NCBI GenBank assembly: GCA_016214035.1
Contig: JACRPF010000022.1
Location: forward strand, 62,001 to 126,000
DNA length: 64,000 bases
Source: Spirochaetota bacterium
GTDB taxonomy: Bacteria > Spirochaetota > Brachyspiria > Brachyspirales > JACRPF01
Reading direction: 5' to 3'
The first letter of the stretch is position 1. Every line of letters begins with the position of its first letter. Position numbers and translations under genes: made by a program. The notes under the pieces are model-generated. The model saw only the letters and a program-made list of their open reading frames with translations, did no database searches and was not told where the DNA came from. Positions 26,312-35,490 of the stretch are shown here, one piece after another.

Positions 26312-26784
26312 TATCACATCAACCTGCGAATTATCAATGTCCTTTCTGCTATATACTAACGCAAACTGCTTCAGATTCTGAAGCCGCTGTCAAACATTGT
26401 ATCGTCTATCGTTCAGAAACGGTGACGGGTCTGGTGCCGCTTCACTATTTTTCTGATATTCAGGGAAATGTAATTCTCATTACCAACAGACATTATGAAA
26501 ATATATACGATATCGATCATACAATCGGAAACGATATGCTGTTCGCGACAAAAGTTATTGCAGGTGCGATGAAAAAAGCGTTCCGGTGTGAAGGAATTTC
26601 AACACGGCAGCATAATGAACCGGCGGGAAATCAGGATGTATGGCATTATCATCTCCATATTTTTCCGCGCTTTATCAACGATGGTCTGTATCGCGGAGAA
26701 AAAAAGCTTTACGTACAGGATGATCGTCGTCGCTATTCCGAAATACTGCGCGATATAATCGGTTCGTGCGGCAAGGATGCGTAA
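26308..26784 (+). CDS. HIT-family hydrolase
   Basis: A 158-residue histidine-triad protein with the catalytic WHYHLHIFPRF (His-x-His-x-His) near residue 117. The N-terminal CPFC pair (residues 12-15) may bind zinc as in many HIT proteins. These enzymes hydrolyse nucleoside phosphoramidates or diadenosine polyphosphates. The start at 26308 is preferred because it forms an ATGA overlap with the methyltransferase stop; an ATG at 26287 is also in frame. Confidence 0.88.
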   Translation: MISHQPANYQCPFCYILTQTASDSEAAVKHCIVYRSETVTGLVPLHYFSDIQGNVILITNRHYENIYDIDHTIGNDMLFATKVIAGAMKKAFRCEGISTRQHNEPAGNQDVWHYHLHIFPRFINDGLYRGEKKLYVQDDRRRYSEILRDIIGSCGKDA

Positions 26785-27319
26785 TTATTTTATGAGCGTG
26801 ATGAAACGAATAATGATAATAGGCTGCGGCGGCGCCGGCAAGTCGACATTTGCGAAACGGCTGCATGATATTCTCGGTTATGAATTGATACATCTCGACC
26901 TGCTGTACTGGAAAGCAAATTGGACACCGACACCGAAGGAAGCATGGGTACGGACGGTAGCATCGATAATACAGAAAGACAGCTGGATTATGGACGGTAA
27001 TTATAACAGCACGATACCGGAACGCCTTGCACGCGCCGATACGGTGATCTATTTTGATTTCCCGGCGATAGTCTGCGTATACAACGCGGTTGTGCGGGTT
27101 ATCAGATCACGATTGTCCGGCATGAAGCGGAGCGATATTCCCGAAAACTGCCCGGAGAGAATCAATTTTGAGTTTATCAAATGGATCATCGGCTACAACA
27201 GGACGAACAGACCTGCGTATCTCGGCATGTTATCTGAAATGCACGATAAAAATATCTATTACATCAAGAATTATTCGGATGCTGATAAACTGCTGAATAT
27301 ATTGGCGGACAAGTTTTAA
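26777..27319 (+). CDS. P-loop kinase-like protein (topology-modulation/FlaR type)
   Basis: A 180-residue P-loop NTPase with MIIGCGGAGKSTFAKRL and the HLDLLYWKANW segment, followed by DSWIMDGNYNSTIPERLARADTVIYFD. This is the pattern of the adenylate-kinase-like proteins often labelled DNA topology modulation protein, whose substrate is not established. In-frame ATGs at 26777, 26792 and 26801 are all possible; 26801 would give the most typical N terminus. It overlaps the HIT gene end. Confidence 0.8.
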   Translation: MRNYFMSVMKRIMIIGCGGAGKSTFAKRLHDILGYELIHLDLLYWKANWTPTPKEAWVRTVASIIQKDSWIMDGNYNSTIPERLARADTVIYFDFPAIVCVYNAVVRVIRSRLSGMKRSDIPENCPERINFEFIKWIIGYNRTNRPAYLGMLSEMHDKNIYYIKNYSDADKLLNILADKF

Positions 27320-27343
27320 TCACTGTGCAGGCGGTGAATGACC

Positions 27344-30331
27344 TCATATTCTCGTGCCGAGGACGACATAATACCGCGGACTGTGCGCGTTGAGCGAACG
27401 CCAGGTGATGTCGCGAAGAGCTCCCAGCGGGTAGCTTACTTTCAGCATGAGATTATACGGCAGTGAGTACTGCAGAAATCCGTTAACGTGAAGCATGATG
27501 CTGGTGTCCGCAAAAATATCTTTGACGCGGTCTGCGGCGATGGTACACGTGAGCGGAACATGCAGTGAGCGGAATGAATACAGACCGCACAATTCAACTT
27601 CAGCCGAGAACCACAGCGAATGAAACTGATAGAACGCAAGCGATAATGGATATTCGAAAAGCTCGGCGGTAAAACGCATGCGTGCATCGGCTATATATTC
27701 TCCGCTGGCGAACAGCGGATCATAACCGCTCAGTATCTGATACTGCGCGAACGAAGCGTCTGCCGCATAAAGCTTCCCTCCGACGGCAAACTCCTCGGTT
27801 GAAGGAACGTCGGCGCTCAGACCAGCGAGCAGAAGGGACAGTGCGAGTCCGGCATGTTCGCCGAAGCGCAGATACAATCCGCCCGAGATGTTCGCGGCGT
27901 GATAGTTGACCGTCTCCCATGAATCGGCGAGATACGCAGAGGACGATGTCTCAACGGCGCGGAAATAGGAATCGATGCGCGCGTGTGTGAATGAGTATTC
28001 GCAGGAGAAAAACGAAGCCTGCGGCAGCATTTCGCTTTTCGCGCGATTCCGGATATCGGATGCGAAAAACGATGCTCCAATGCGGTGGCGCGATATGAGC
28101 ATATCGCCCATTTTTCCGCTGTCGCGATAATAACCGAACATGCCCGGCACAAGGAATGTTATTCCGTAATCATAGGTAACTGAAATATTGCCGGCGGGTG
28201 TGTCCTGAGAAAGGTATCCGCCGCCGCCGGCCGCGGTATATACGTCGTTGTACGAAAGTATCAGCAGTGAACTTTCATCAGCGTAGACGATTGACTGCGG
28301 CGCTGCGGTACTGCGGTAAAATCCTGATAGCCCCATGATGAACGGCAGCATCGCATTGTCATAGCTGAGCGATACGCCCGTGGTCTGTCCGGTGAACAGT
28401 GACATTTGCAGATGCTGCTGAGCAAGGTAATCACCGATATCGAGATAGATACCCGCATTGAGGATCTTGTCAAAAATAGAAAAGTACGGATACAGCCGCG
28501 GGAATTGCAGAGAACATGAAGCGGTATCATTAACGGTGGATGCGTGCAGTGACGGCGCGCTTTCAAGGTAGTCGACATTGATATCACCGAATCTCAGGTG
28601 ACGTTCCGGCATTGCCGGTGTACCGTCGGAGCGTTCGACAATAAAGCCATCCGGCGTATGTCGTGTAAACAGCAGCCCGTTTGTCTGCTGCTCCGGCATA
28701 AATGCGGATGTCCCGCCGGTGAGCACGGAGAACGACTTTGATGCAGCGTTGAAGCGGACTATGATGAAACGCACACCGTCATCGTACGAGAAAAGATAAT
28801 TGCCGCCGGAGTACGAAAGGTCGCGCATTTCATTTGTTGTAACCAGGAGTGATTCCGGTTCCCGATTCGACTCAACATGCATTAATTCGTAGTGCGGATA
28901 CTGATAGCGTATCCATGAGTAACCGGTTTCAGTGAATACCGGAGACAGCGCGAGAACACCGAAGGCATTCGTCTGCAGGATGCGGGGTGGTTTGCCGTCA
29001 GCGAGCAGTGCAATCTGCGAGTGGGTATTTGAATATTGGGTGATAAGGATATCTTTTTTCACCGGATGCACGGCAACGGCGTCGACACGTGCGTTCGTGG
29101 TGAGCTGTATCTGCGAACCCGATGCGACATCGAATCGATACAGGTCCTTATATGCATAACCGAGCAGATCACGTTTGCGGTCGCTGATAAAATATACGGC
29201 GCCGTCAGCCGCGGGCGTAAAGGCGTACACATCGCGTATGGATGCGATAATATCTCCGCCGAGATTATTTTTGTATATCATGAGTGTGTCGGCGCGATAA
29301 TCATTATCGTGCGAAACAAGCGCACAGGCGATGTGCGTCGCCGTTTTCGGCATAAGGGCAAAACGCCCGTACGCAAGCACCGGTGTACTGTTCCGGGTTG
29401 CATTTTCCGAAAGCGTATTCCGTGCGGATAAAAGCGAACGGTGAAAATCATGATACACGAGCGTTACATTCGTTCCGAGCGCTTTTGTCATGCTGTAATT
29501 CATATCTGCAGAGAGGTTCTTTTTATATGCGGTGAGGATGCGGCTCATCGCGTTCGATCCGAAACGGTCGTCGAGATATCTCAGGAAGGCGTAACCCCGA
29601 TTATACACCGCTTCGCTGTCAAAGATATCCTTATATCCGAATGTCCCGATACGGTCGAGTGACGGGATGTCATCCCGGATGAGCAGAAGCGATCTGCGAT
29701 AGGTGTCGAACGTATCACCGCCGAGTTTTTCAGAATAATATTGTGCCAGACCCTCGATCAGCCATTGCGGTGCAAGCATGCCGACGACGGTGAGATCGGC
29801 GCCAATGGATAATTTTGAGCGGTTGAATACGGCGCCGATCGCAAGTGAAAATGAGGGAATTATATCCGTGCCGGTATTCAGGTAGCGCATGGTTACGATA
29901 TGTGATAGTTCATGTGTGAGAACGGTTTGAAGCCACGGGCGGCGGCCGCGCAGCAGGAAATGAGCGTCATACAGTTCGCGGACATCGATACTGATAGCGC
30001 TGTTGATGTAGTCGGCGCTGCCGTTGGGCTGTTCATTCATGTCACGGATGATGATATGCACCGGGGCGCGTTCAGCGGGAACGGCGCGCAGCAGTTGTTC
30101 ATACGAAGTTACTGCCAGCGGAAGCGCGCGGTATGCCGTTTCCGCGACGGCATCATAAAAATGGATGATGATGTCGTTGCTTGCGATTGAACGCCAGCGG
30201 ATATCGCTGTAGTTATACGCGGCGAGCGGAACAGCGAGCAGGCATAGCGCGATTACCGATGCGAGGCAGGCGCGTAACGTACGATACGGCATGCGCCCCT
30301 TCTGCATTACAGTTCCGATACTCATGATCAC
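27344..30331 (-). CDS. Secreted metalloprotease-like / beta-propeller / outer-membrane barrel fusion
   Basis: A 995-residue exported protein. After a signal sequence (about residues 15-38), residues 45-300 form a gluzincin-type peptidase domain with HELSH near residue 140 and the third zinc ligand in LIEGLAQYY about 50 residues later. Residues 320-600 contain TolB/WD40-like propeller blades (AYFISDRKRDLLG-type strands). The last 380 residues are rich in alternating aromatic and glycine beta strands ending in a hydrophobic Ile, consistent with an outer-membrane beta-barrel. All catalytic residues are kept, so activity is plausible; the substrate is unknown. Its ATG overlaps the AraC gene stop (ATGA). 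Confidence 0.78.
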   Translation of the reverse strand: MIMSIGTVMQKGRMPYRTLRACLASVIALCLLAVPLAAYNYSDIRWRSIASNDIIIHFYDAVAETAYRALPLAVTSYEQLLRAVPAERAPVHIIIRDMNEQPNGSADYINSAISIDVRELYDAHFLLRGRRPWLQTVLTHELSHIVTMRYLNTGTDIIPSFSLAIGAVFNRSKLSIGADLTVVGMLAPQWLIEGLAQYYSEKLGGDTFDTYRRSLLLIRDDIPSLDRIGTFGYKDIFDSEAVYNRGYAFLRYLDDRFGSNAMSRILTAYKKNLSADMNYSMTKALGTNVTLVYHDFHRSLLSARNTLSENATRNSTPVLAYGRFALMPKTATHIACALVSHDNDYRADTLMIYKNNLGGDIIASIRDVYAFTPAADGAVYFISDRKRDLLGYAYKDLYRFDVASGSQIQLTTNARVDAVAVHPVKKDILITQYSNTHSQIALLADGKPPRILQTNAFGVLALSPVFTETGYSWIRYQYPHYELMHVESNREPESLLVTTNEMRDLSYSGGNYLFSYDDGVRFIIVRFNAASKSFSVLTGGTSAFMPEQQTNGLLFTRHTPDGFIVERSDGTPAMPERHLRFGDINVDYLESAPSLHASTVNDTASCSLQFPRLYPYFSIFDKILNAGIYLDIGDYLAQQHLQMSLFTGQTTGVSLSYDNAMLPFIMGLSGFYRSTAAPQSIVYADESSLLILSYNDVYTAAGGGGYLSQDTPAGNISVTYDYGITFLVPGMFGYYRDSGKMGDMLISRHRIGASFFASDIRNRAKSEMLPQASFFSCEYSFTHARIDSYFRAVETSSSAYLADSWETVNYHAANISGGLYLRFGEHAGLALSLLLAGLSADVPSTEEFAVGGKLYAADASFAQYQILSGYDPLFASGEYIADARMRFTAELFEYPLSLAFYQFHSLWFSAEVELCGLYSFRSLHVPLTCTIAADRVKDIFADTSIMLHVNGFLQYSLPYNLMLKVSYPLGALRDITWRSLNAHSPRYYVVLGTRI

Positions 30332-31185
30332 TCTTTCTGATTTTTTGAGTGCCTTAGATCGGTCGGCGGCATATGGTAATATTCTTTAAAGCGCTTTGAA
30401 AAATGATGGATATTCTCGTAACCGAGCCGTTCGGCTATTTCTGTGATCGATAACGGCGTGTTTGATATATATTCGAGCGCTTTCTGCATGCGAAGCGCGC
30501 TGTGATAATGCTTGATACTTGTCCGGGTGATGCGCCTGAAAATATCGGCGACATAATGCGGCGAGAGATAGAATGTTTCGGCGATTTCATCGAGCGAGAC
30601 ATTGCGCGCCATGTTTGCTTCAAGATATTCCTTCACTTTACCAACAAGTACTTCATGACGAAGTGCGCTTCCGGCTGGTTTCGAATGATCGGGTGCGGTG
30701 ATGAGCGGTACCGTTCTGGCTATGATTTCCATGATGGCGCTGCGGCGTGTGGTGAACGCGCGCGCATCTGTTTCCTCCGCCATCGATGCAAGCTCGGCGC
30801 ACTCGCGTATAATCGGAGCGCTGCCGATATCCGTGCTGATGACGAATGGAAGCGGTTTTTTCAATGCGCGTTCCGGTGTTGATGAAAACGTAAACCCGAT
30901 ATACAGCATGGCGGTATCGGAGGTTTCAGCGCTTTCAAAGCGGTGCTTTATTCCGGGCGCGGCGACCGCAAATGTTTCCGGCTGAACATGAATTGTTTTT
31001 TTATCGTAGGAAAACGTACCGCTGCCTTCGGCGATATAGAGCAGTTCCCAGAACGTGTGTGCATGATGCGGACCCTGCCAGCCCGGCGGACAGGTGAGAT
31101 AGCCGGCTAGTTCAATTGCAATGCCGTCATTCATGACCAATTGAATGCGCTTGCCGTCATTCTCAGGATATCGTTGTACTGCCAT
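30328..31185 (-). CDS. AraC-family transcriptional regulator
   Basis: A 285-residue regulator with an N-terminal cupin (HHAHTFWELLYIAEGSGTF, about residues 40-58) and a C-terminal double helix-turn-helix (SLDEIAETFYLSPHYVADIFRR and IAERLGYENIHHFSKRFKEYY). It is co-transcribed with the protease-barrel gene through an ATGA overlap, suggesting it controls that gene. No good ribosome site is seen at the ATG; an alternative ATG 17 codons in would still retain the cupin. Confidence 0.9.
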   Translation of the reverse strand: MAVQRYPENDGKRIQLVMNDGIAIELAGYLTCPPGWQGPHHAHTFWELLYIAEGSGTFSYDKKTIHVQPETFAVAAPGIKHRFESAETSDTAMLYIGFTFSSTPERALKKPLPFVISTDIGSAPIIRECAELASMAEETDARAFTTRRSAIMEIIARTVPLITAPDHSKPAGSALRHEVLVGKVKEYLEANMARNVSLDEIAETFYLSPHYVADIFRRITRTSIKHYHSALRMQKALEYISNTPLSITEIAERLGYENIHHFSKRFKEYYHMPPTDLRHSKNQKE

Positions 31186-31267
31186 GAATGGTGAACTACT
31201 TGTCGCTCAGCATGTACGCCATAGTCCGGCGGATATAACAGTATGCATCAATGCTCCTTGCCGCTCA

Positions 31268-32212
31268 TTATGAATGGAGTATATCCCGAAGTGCATTTTC
31301 AAGCAATGGATATAGGAAACGGTATCCATGCGATGTAATTCGTTCCGGTAGAACGCGTGTACCGTGTGTCATAAGACGCGACGCTTCGCCCATCAACAGG
31401 CGCATCAGCCACGCGGGTTTGATAATCCATGATGGACGGCGCAGCAGCCGGCACAGCGTATGCTGGAATTCGCGTTCGGTCACCGGTGACGGCGAGACAG
31501 CGTTCACCGGTCCTGAAATATTCCTGTCGCCGAGAACATGCTTGATGATGCCGGTGACATCGTCGATGTGTATCCAGGATTGCCATTGATTTCCGGGAAG
31601 TATGATGCCTCCCCCGAAGAGGCGCGCAGCGAACGCAAGCAGACGAAGTCCGCCGTTTTCGTCAAGCACAAAACCGGTGCGCATCATAACCGTACGGACA
31701 CTGCATGCTGCCGCTTCATGTTCCCAGGCAGTACACAACGTTCCGAAAAAATCATTTCCCGGCGGTGAGGATTCAGTATGCGTCTCGTCGGATATGCGGT
31801 CGTAACCGTAATATCCCGCAGCGGACGCATTGATAAATACTTCTGGTTTTTTCGTCGCGCGATGTATCGCGGCAACGATGGCGCGGGTGCTGTCTATTCT
31901 GCTTGATATGCAGCGTGCTTTGTATGCGGCAGTAAGGCGATGGGAAACAAGCGAAGCTCCCGCGAGATTAATTACCGCCTGCGCGCCATTAATGCTGGTT
32001 TCCCATTGGCCGGAGTTTTTTGCATCCCATGAAATGCAGTGTACATTCGAAATGGCGTTCAGACCGGCAGCATGCGTATGACGAGTAAGGACGATTATGG
32101 AATATCCGCTGGCGCTCAGTGTATGTATAAGCGCCCTGCCGATGGTACCGGTCGCCCCGGCGATGACAACCGTATTCTCATGCGCGGCAGAAGTACGGCT
32201 GTTTTTTGTCAT
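31268..32212 (-). CDS. NAD(P)-dependent epimerase, TIGR01777/YfcH family
   Basis: A 314-residue extended short-chain dehydrogenase with VVIAGATGTIGRALI (dinucleotide site), VINLAGASL, SAAGYYG and WIHIDDV, then the family C-terminal domain. Proteins of this group (YfcH, SDR39U1) have no firmly established reaction. It overlaps trxB by ATGA at the end of a long operon. Confidence 0.9.
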   Translation of the reverse strand: MTKNSRTSAAHENTVVIAGATGTIGRALIHTLSASGYSIIVLTRHTHAAGLNAISNVHCISWDAKNSGQWETSINGAQAVINLAGASLVSHRLTAAYKARCISSRIDSTRAIVAAIHRATKKPEVFINASAAGYYGYDRISDETHTESSPPGNDFFGTLCTAWEHEAAACSVRTVMMRTGFVLDENGGLRLLAFAARLFGGGIILPGNQWQSWIHIDDVTGIIKHVLGDRNISGPVNAVSPSPVTEREFQHTLCRLLRRPSWIIKPAWLMRLLMGEASRLMTHGTRVLPERITSHGYRFLYPLLENALRDILHS

Positions 32213-33138
32213 TTCATAGCATCAAGATATTTTATTACCTGACACGCCGCTATCGTGGCATCACCAACCGCGGTGGCAATCTGGCGCTCCGATTTTTCCG
32301 TCACATCACCGGCGGCATAAATACCCTTGATGTTCGTTTCCATGTTCGGATTGACCATGATATATCCCGCGCTGCTCATCGCGATGCCGGAATTTTTAAG
32401 GAACGCGGTTGTCGGATCGAGACCGACGAATACGAACACGCCGTCGAGTGCTATCGTTTTTTTCTCATTGGTAATCACATTGCGGACATTGACGCCCTCG
32501 ACGCTTTTCGTTCCGATGATCTCGTCGATGACGGTGTCGAGAACGAACTCGACTTTATCGATCTTCTTTACCCGGTCGACAGCAATGGGCGCTGCACGGA
32601 ACCCCTGACGACGGTGGATGAGATATATTTTTTTTGCAAAACGGGAAAGAAACACGGTTTCATCGAAACAGGTATCCCCGCCGCCGAGGGTAGCGATGAC
32701 TTTGTCCTTGAAAAAAGCGCCGTCACAGGTTCCGCAGTACGATACGCCGCGTGCCTTGAATTCCTCTTCGCCGTGAACATTCGCCTTGCGTGCTTTTGCC
32801 CCCGACGCGATGATGATGGCCTTTGCGCCGAACGTTTCGCCGGTGCTGCAGACAACGGTTTTCAACGGTTTATCGATGTCAATAATTTCCTGAACCTCGA
32901 GCGTTTCGATGCGCCCGCAGAATTCGCGCGCCTGCGCCTCCATGCGTTCAACAAGTTCAAATGCCGCGATACCGCCGGGAAAACCCGCATAATTCTCTAT
33001 TGTATCGGTGAGTATCACCTGCCCGCCGACGCCGAAGCCTTCGAGCAGAAGCGAATTGGTAAGTCCACGTCCGAGATAGAGCAGCGCGGTGAGTCCGGCG
33101 GGACCTCCGCCGATAACGATTGTGTCAAATACTTCCAT
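32209..33138 (-). CDS. trxB: Thioredoxin reductase
   Basis: A 309-residue flavoprotein reducing thioredoxin with NADPH. It has the FAD site GGGPAGLTALLYLGR, the redox pair in SYCGTCDGAFF (Cys-Gly-Thr-Cys; most homologues have Cys-Ala-Thr-Cys), the NADPH site LGGGDTCFDE and the terminal GIYAAGDV. GGAG precedes the ATG. It lies 15 bases after the HD-GYP gene. Confidence 0.94.
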   Translation of the reverse strand: MEVFDTIVIGGGPAGLTALLYLGRGLTNSLLLEGFGVGGQVILTDTIENYAGFPGGIAAFELVERMEAQAREFCGRIETLEVQEIIDIDKPLKTVVCSTGETFGAKAIIIASGAKARKANVHGEEEFKARGVSYCGTCDGAFFKDKVIATLGGGDTCFDETVFLSRFAKKIYLIHRRQGFRAAPIAVDRVKKIDKVEFVLDTVIDEIIGTKSVEGVNVRNVITNEKKTIALDGVFVFVGLDPTTAFLKNSGIAMSSAGYIMVNPNMETNIKGIYAAGDVTEKSERQIATAVGDATIAACQVIKYLDAMK

Positions 33139-33153
33139 GTGGTGACGACTCCA

Positions 33154-34500
33154 TCAAAATTTTATTTCAAAACTGTATATTGCACTCAGTTTTTTTGCAA
33201 ACACTTCCACCAGGTCGCCGTCAAGCTGCGTACCGCGGAGCGTGAGGAGCATGTTCGCGCCTTTTTCGAACGACATGCCCTTGCGGTATACCCGGTCCGA
33301 GGTGAGCGCGTCGAACGTGTCCGCAACCGCCACGATGCGCGGCAGGAGCGGTATGTTCTCCCCGTGAAGCTTTTCCGGATAGCCCTTGCCGTCGATGCGT
33401 TCATGGTGATGATAGATGATGTCGAGGAACGGAGCGAAGTCCTCAAGATACACGAGCATATCTTTGCCGATGACAACATGCCGCTTGATGGCCTGGTACT
33501 CTGCGTAATCGAGCATTGACGGTTTGTTGAGCACATGTTCCGACACGCCGATCTTGCCGATGTCGTGCAGAAGACATCCGGTGTTGATGATGTTTTTCTG
33601 TTCGTTGTCGAGATTAATGGCGCGCGCGATGAGGAACGCAAAATCGCGGACGCGTTCTGAATGTCCCGCGGTATATTTATCGCGCATTTCAAGCGTGGTC
33701 GCGAGCGTCTCGATCATTTCGCGGTTCTTGTTCTTCGTCTTTTCAAGGAAATAGGTAATTGACATGCGTGAGCGGAACAGGTCGTCATACATCTGCATGA
33801 CCTTGAACACAAGCCAGTAGCCGATAAAGCCCACCGGAACAACAAGACCGTAGCCGGCGATGAGTATATGCACGTCGTAATGGCGGAGCATTTCAATAAC
33901 CATGAATCCGGTGACCAGAACGAGCGGGCTTGCCATAACGATGAACAGACGGTCGAACCGGCGTTCTTTGTCGAGACGATGCATGTAGTAATTGACAATA
34001 AGTGCCGCATAGAGCGCGGCAAAAACGGTGAATATGAATATGTGCAACGGGATGTACAGCGGTCCGGCGAACCGCGACAGCACGAAACGGTCGGCATGCA
34101 CAATGCCGGATTTGATGAATGCTCCGGTGAAGAACAGCGGAACGGTCAGCACGATGACGGCGGTGAATGCCCAGGAAGCGATGTTCCATACCCGTTCGCC
34201 GATGGAGCCGTAGGTGAGCAGTCTCCGCAGAAAACGGAACCATACATACGATGCCGCCGTCAGCGCCGCGAGTGCAAGCGTGTGGAATGCCTCGATGGTA
34301 CGCGCGTGGCCGCTCTGCATGATGACGATGTTCGATGCGATATAGACCGATGTTGCGAAAGCGAATACGGCGAACCACAGATGATATCTGAGCCGGGGAT
34401 GAAAAAAGAACAGCACCGCAAAAAGAACGGCGAAGATGAACGCGATGGCCGCGATGACCACGAATGTATCAAGCGGAAAACGGACCGGAAACGACATCAT
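33154..34500 (-). CDS. Membrane HD-GYP domain phosphodiesterase
   Basis: The 448-residue protein has about seven N-terminal membrane helices (residues 10-230) and a C-terminal HD-GYP domain: HSERVRDFA, LLHDIGKIG (near residue 313) and HHERIDGKGYP (near residue 366). HD-GYP enzymes degrade cyclic-di-GMP. It resides in an operon with a cyclic-nucleotide-binding-domain protein and overlaps prmA by ATGA. The sensory membrane part resembles 7TM receptor modules; its ligand is unknown. Confidence 0.92.
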   Translation of the reverse strand: MMSFPVRFPLDTFVVIAAIAFIFAVLFAVLFFFHPRLRYHLWFAVFAFATSVYIASNIVIMQSGHARTIEAFHTLALAALTAASYVWFRFLRRLLTYGSIGERVWNIASWAFTAVIVLTVPLFFTGAFIKSGIVHADRFVLSRFAGPLYIPLHIFIFTVFAALYAALIVNYYMHRLDKERRFDRLFIVMASPLVLVTGFMVIEMLRHYDVHILIAGYGLVVPVGFIGYWLVFKVMQMYDDLFRSRMSITYFLEKTKNKNREMIETLATTLEMRDKYTAGHSERVRDFAFLIARAINLDNEQKNIINTGCLLHDIGKIGVSEHVLNKPSMLDYAEYQAIKRHVVIGKDMLVYLEDFAPFLDIIYHHHERIDGKGYPEKLHGENIPLLPRIVAVADTFDALTSDRVYRKGMSFEKGANMLLTLRGTQLDGDLVEVFAKKLSAIYSFEIKF

Positions 34501-35378
34501 GCCGGCCTCCTCTTCAGATGCATCGCATGCCAGTCACCGCGGGAACGTTCACGTACGATGGAAAATGGAAGCTGTTTAAGCGCATCGCGAACTTCGCGTT
34601 TACGTTCGCGGAGAATGCCGCTGAGAATAAGCACGCCGCCCGGAGCGACAAGCGCGGCTGTTCGTTCAATGAGGCTCAGAATGATCTCGGTTTCGATGTT
34701 CATAAGCACCAGTGAAAACTGTTCTCCGGCAACCGTTTCAACACTGCCGCGCATTATACGCGGTATGATGACATTGTTCGCCCGCGCATTATCCGCGGTG
34801 CAGCCGATCGCAGCCTCTTCCACATCGATGGCGGTGATATCACTGTATCCGAACAGCGCCGCGGTAACGGCCAATATCCCGCTGCCGCAGCCGATATCGA
34901 GCATGCGGCCCGGAGTGTGTTTTCGTTTTACGAATTTCACCAGCAGTGAGAGCGCCAGATGCGTGGTGGCGTGGGTGCCCGTACCGAATGCATATTGATG
35001 ATCGATGAACACCGCGCGACGTCCGGCATGGTGGTCAAACTGGTCGCGTGCGAACGGGACTATCCATATCAATCGTTCAAGCAGATACGGCTTCAGAAAC
35101 GAGCGGTATGCGGAAAGATAGTGATCTTCGTCAAGCAATTTTTGTTCTATGGCACAGGGAAGGTTCAGTGAACGGAATAGTTCCTCAATGCGGTCGATGT
35201 GCCTGACGGCGTCATCGCGGTCGGTGAAATATAATCTGAGACGGCTGACATCCGGCGTCTTTCGTTCGGTGTCGATGCTGTAACCCATCGTGGAAATGCC
35301 GCTCTCGTTTTCAAGGCGCTCCCCGACAATCTCGCCTGCGTGTGCGGGAAAAGGAATGGTAAGCTCGCACAGTTTCAT
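34497..35378 (-). CDS. prmA: Ribosomal protein L11 methyltransferase
   Basis: PrmA trimethylates ribosomal protein L11. The 293-residue protein contains FGTGTHATTHLAL and the SAM site MLDIGCGSGILAVTAALFG, followed by AIDVEEAAIGCTADNA. The usual catalytic-loop NI(L/A)A reads NIETE here, a divergence that leaves some doubt about the exact substrate. A GAAAACGTTTTC palindrome sits just before the ATG, which lacks a ribosome site. Confidence 0.88.
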   Translation of the reverse strand: MKLCELTIPFPAHAGEIVGERLENESGISTMGYSIDTERKTPDVSRLRLYFTDRDDAVRHIDRIEELFRSLNLPCAIEQKLLDEDHYLSAYRSFLKPYLLERLIWIVPFARDQFDHHAGRRAVFIDHQYAFGTGTHATTHLALSLLVKFVKRKHTPGRMLDIGCGSGILAVTAALFGYSDITAIDVEEAAIGCTADNARANNVIIPRIMRGSVETVAGEQFSLVLMNIETEIILSLIERTAALVAPGGVLILSGILRERKREVRDALKQLPFSIVRERSRGDWHAMHLKRRPA

Positions 35379-35402
35379 TGATATACCGAAAACGTTTTCA
35401 TA

Positions 35403-35486
35403 TCAGAAGCGCAGCCTGAGGAAGATCGATCCGCCGAACAGCGCCGTAGTTACAAGCAACGCAAGCAGTATTCGCATATCCGCCAT
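35403..35486 (-). CDS. Possible 27-residue single-span membrane peptide
   Basis: A short frame starts with ATG 4 bases after the stop of the cyclic-nucleotide-binding gene and ends 24 bases before prmA. It encodes MADMRILLALLVTTALFGGS and then IFLRLRF, a hydrophobic core with a basic end typical of tiny membrane peptides. AAGGA lies about 12 bases upstream. Position and composition support it; conservation is untested. Confidence 0.35.
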   Translation of the reverse strand: MADMRILLALLVTTALFGGSIFLRLRF

Positions 35487-35490
35487 CGGC

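Noticed and set aside
32206-33519. A 437-codon open frame on the plus strand opposite trxB and the HD-GYP gene
   Set aside because: It lies antisense to two well-supported genes, has low-complexity Arg/Asp-rich composition, no ribosome site and no recognisable domain.
33868-34998. A 376-codon open frame opposite the HD-GYP and prmA genes
   Set aside because: Same reasoning: antisense to recognised proteins and compositionally artificial.
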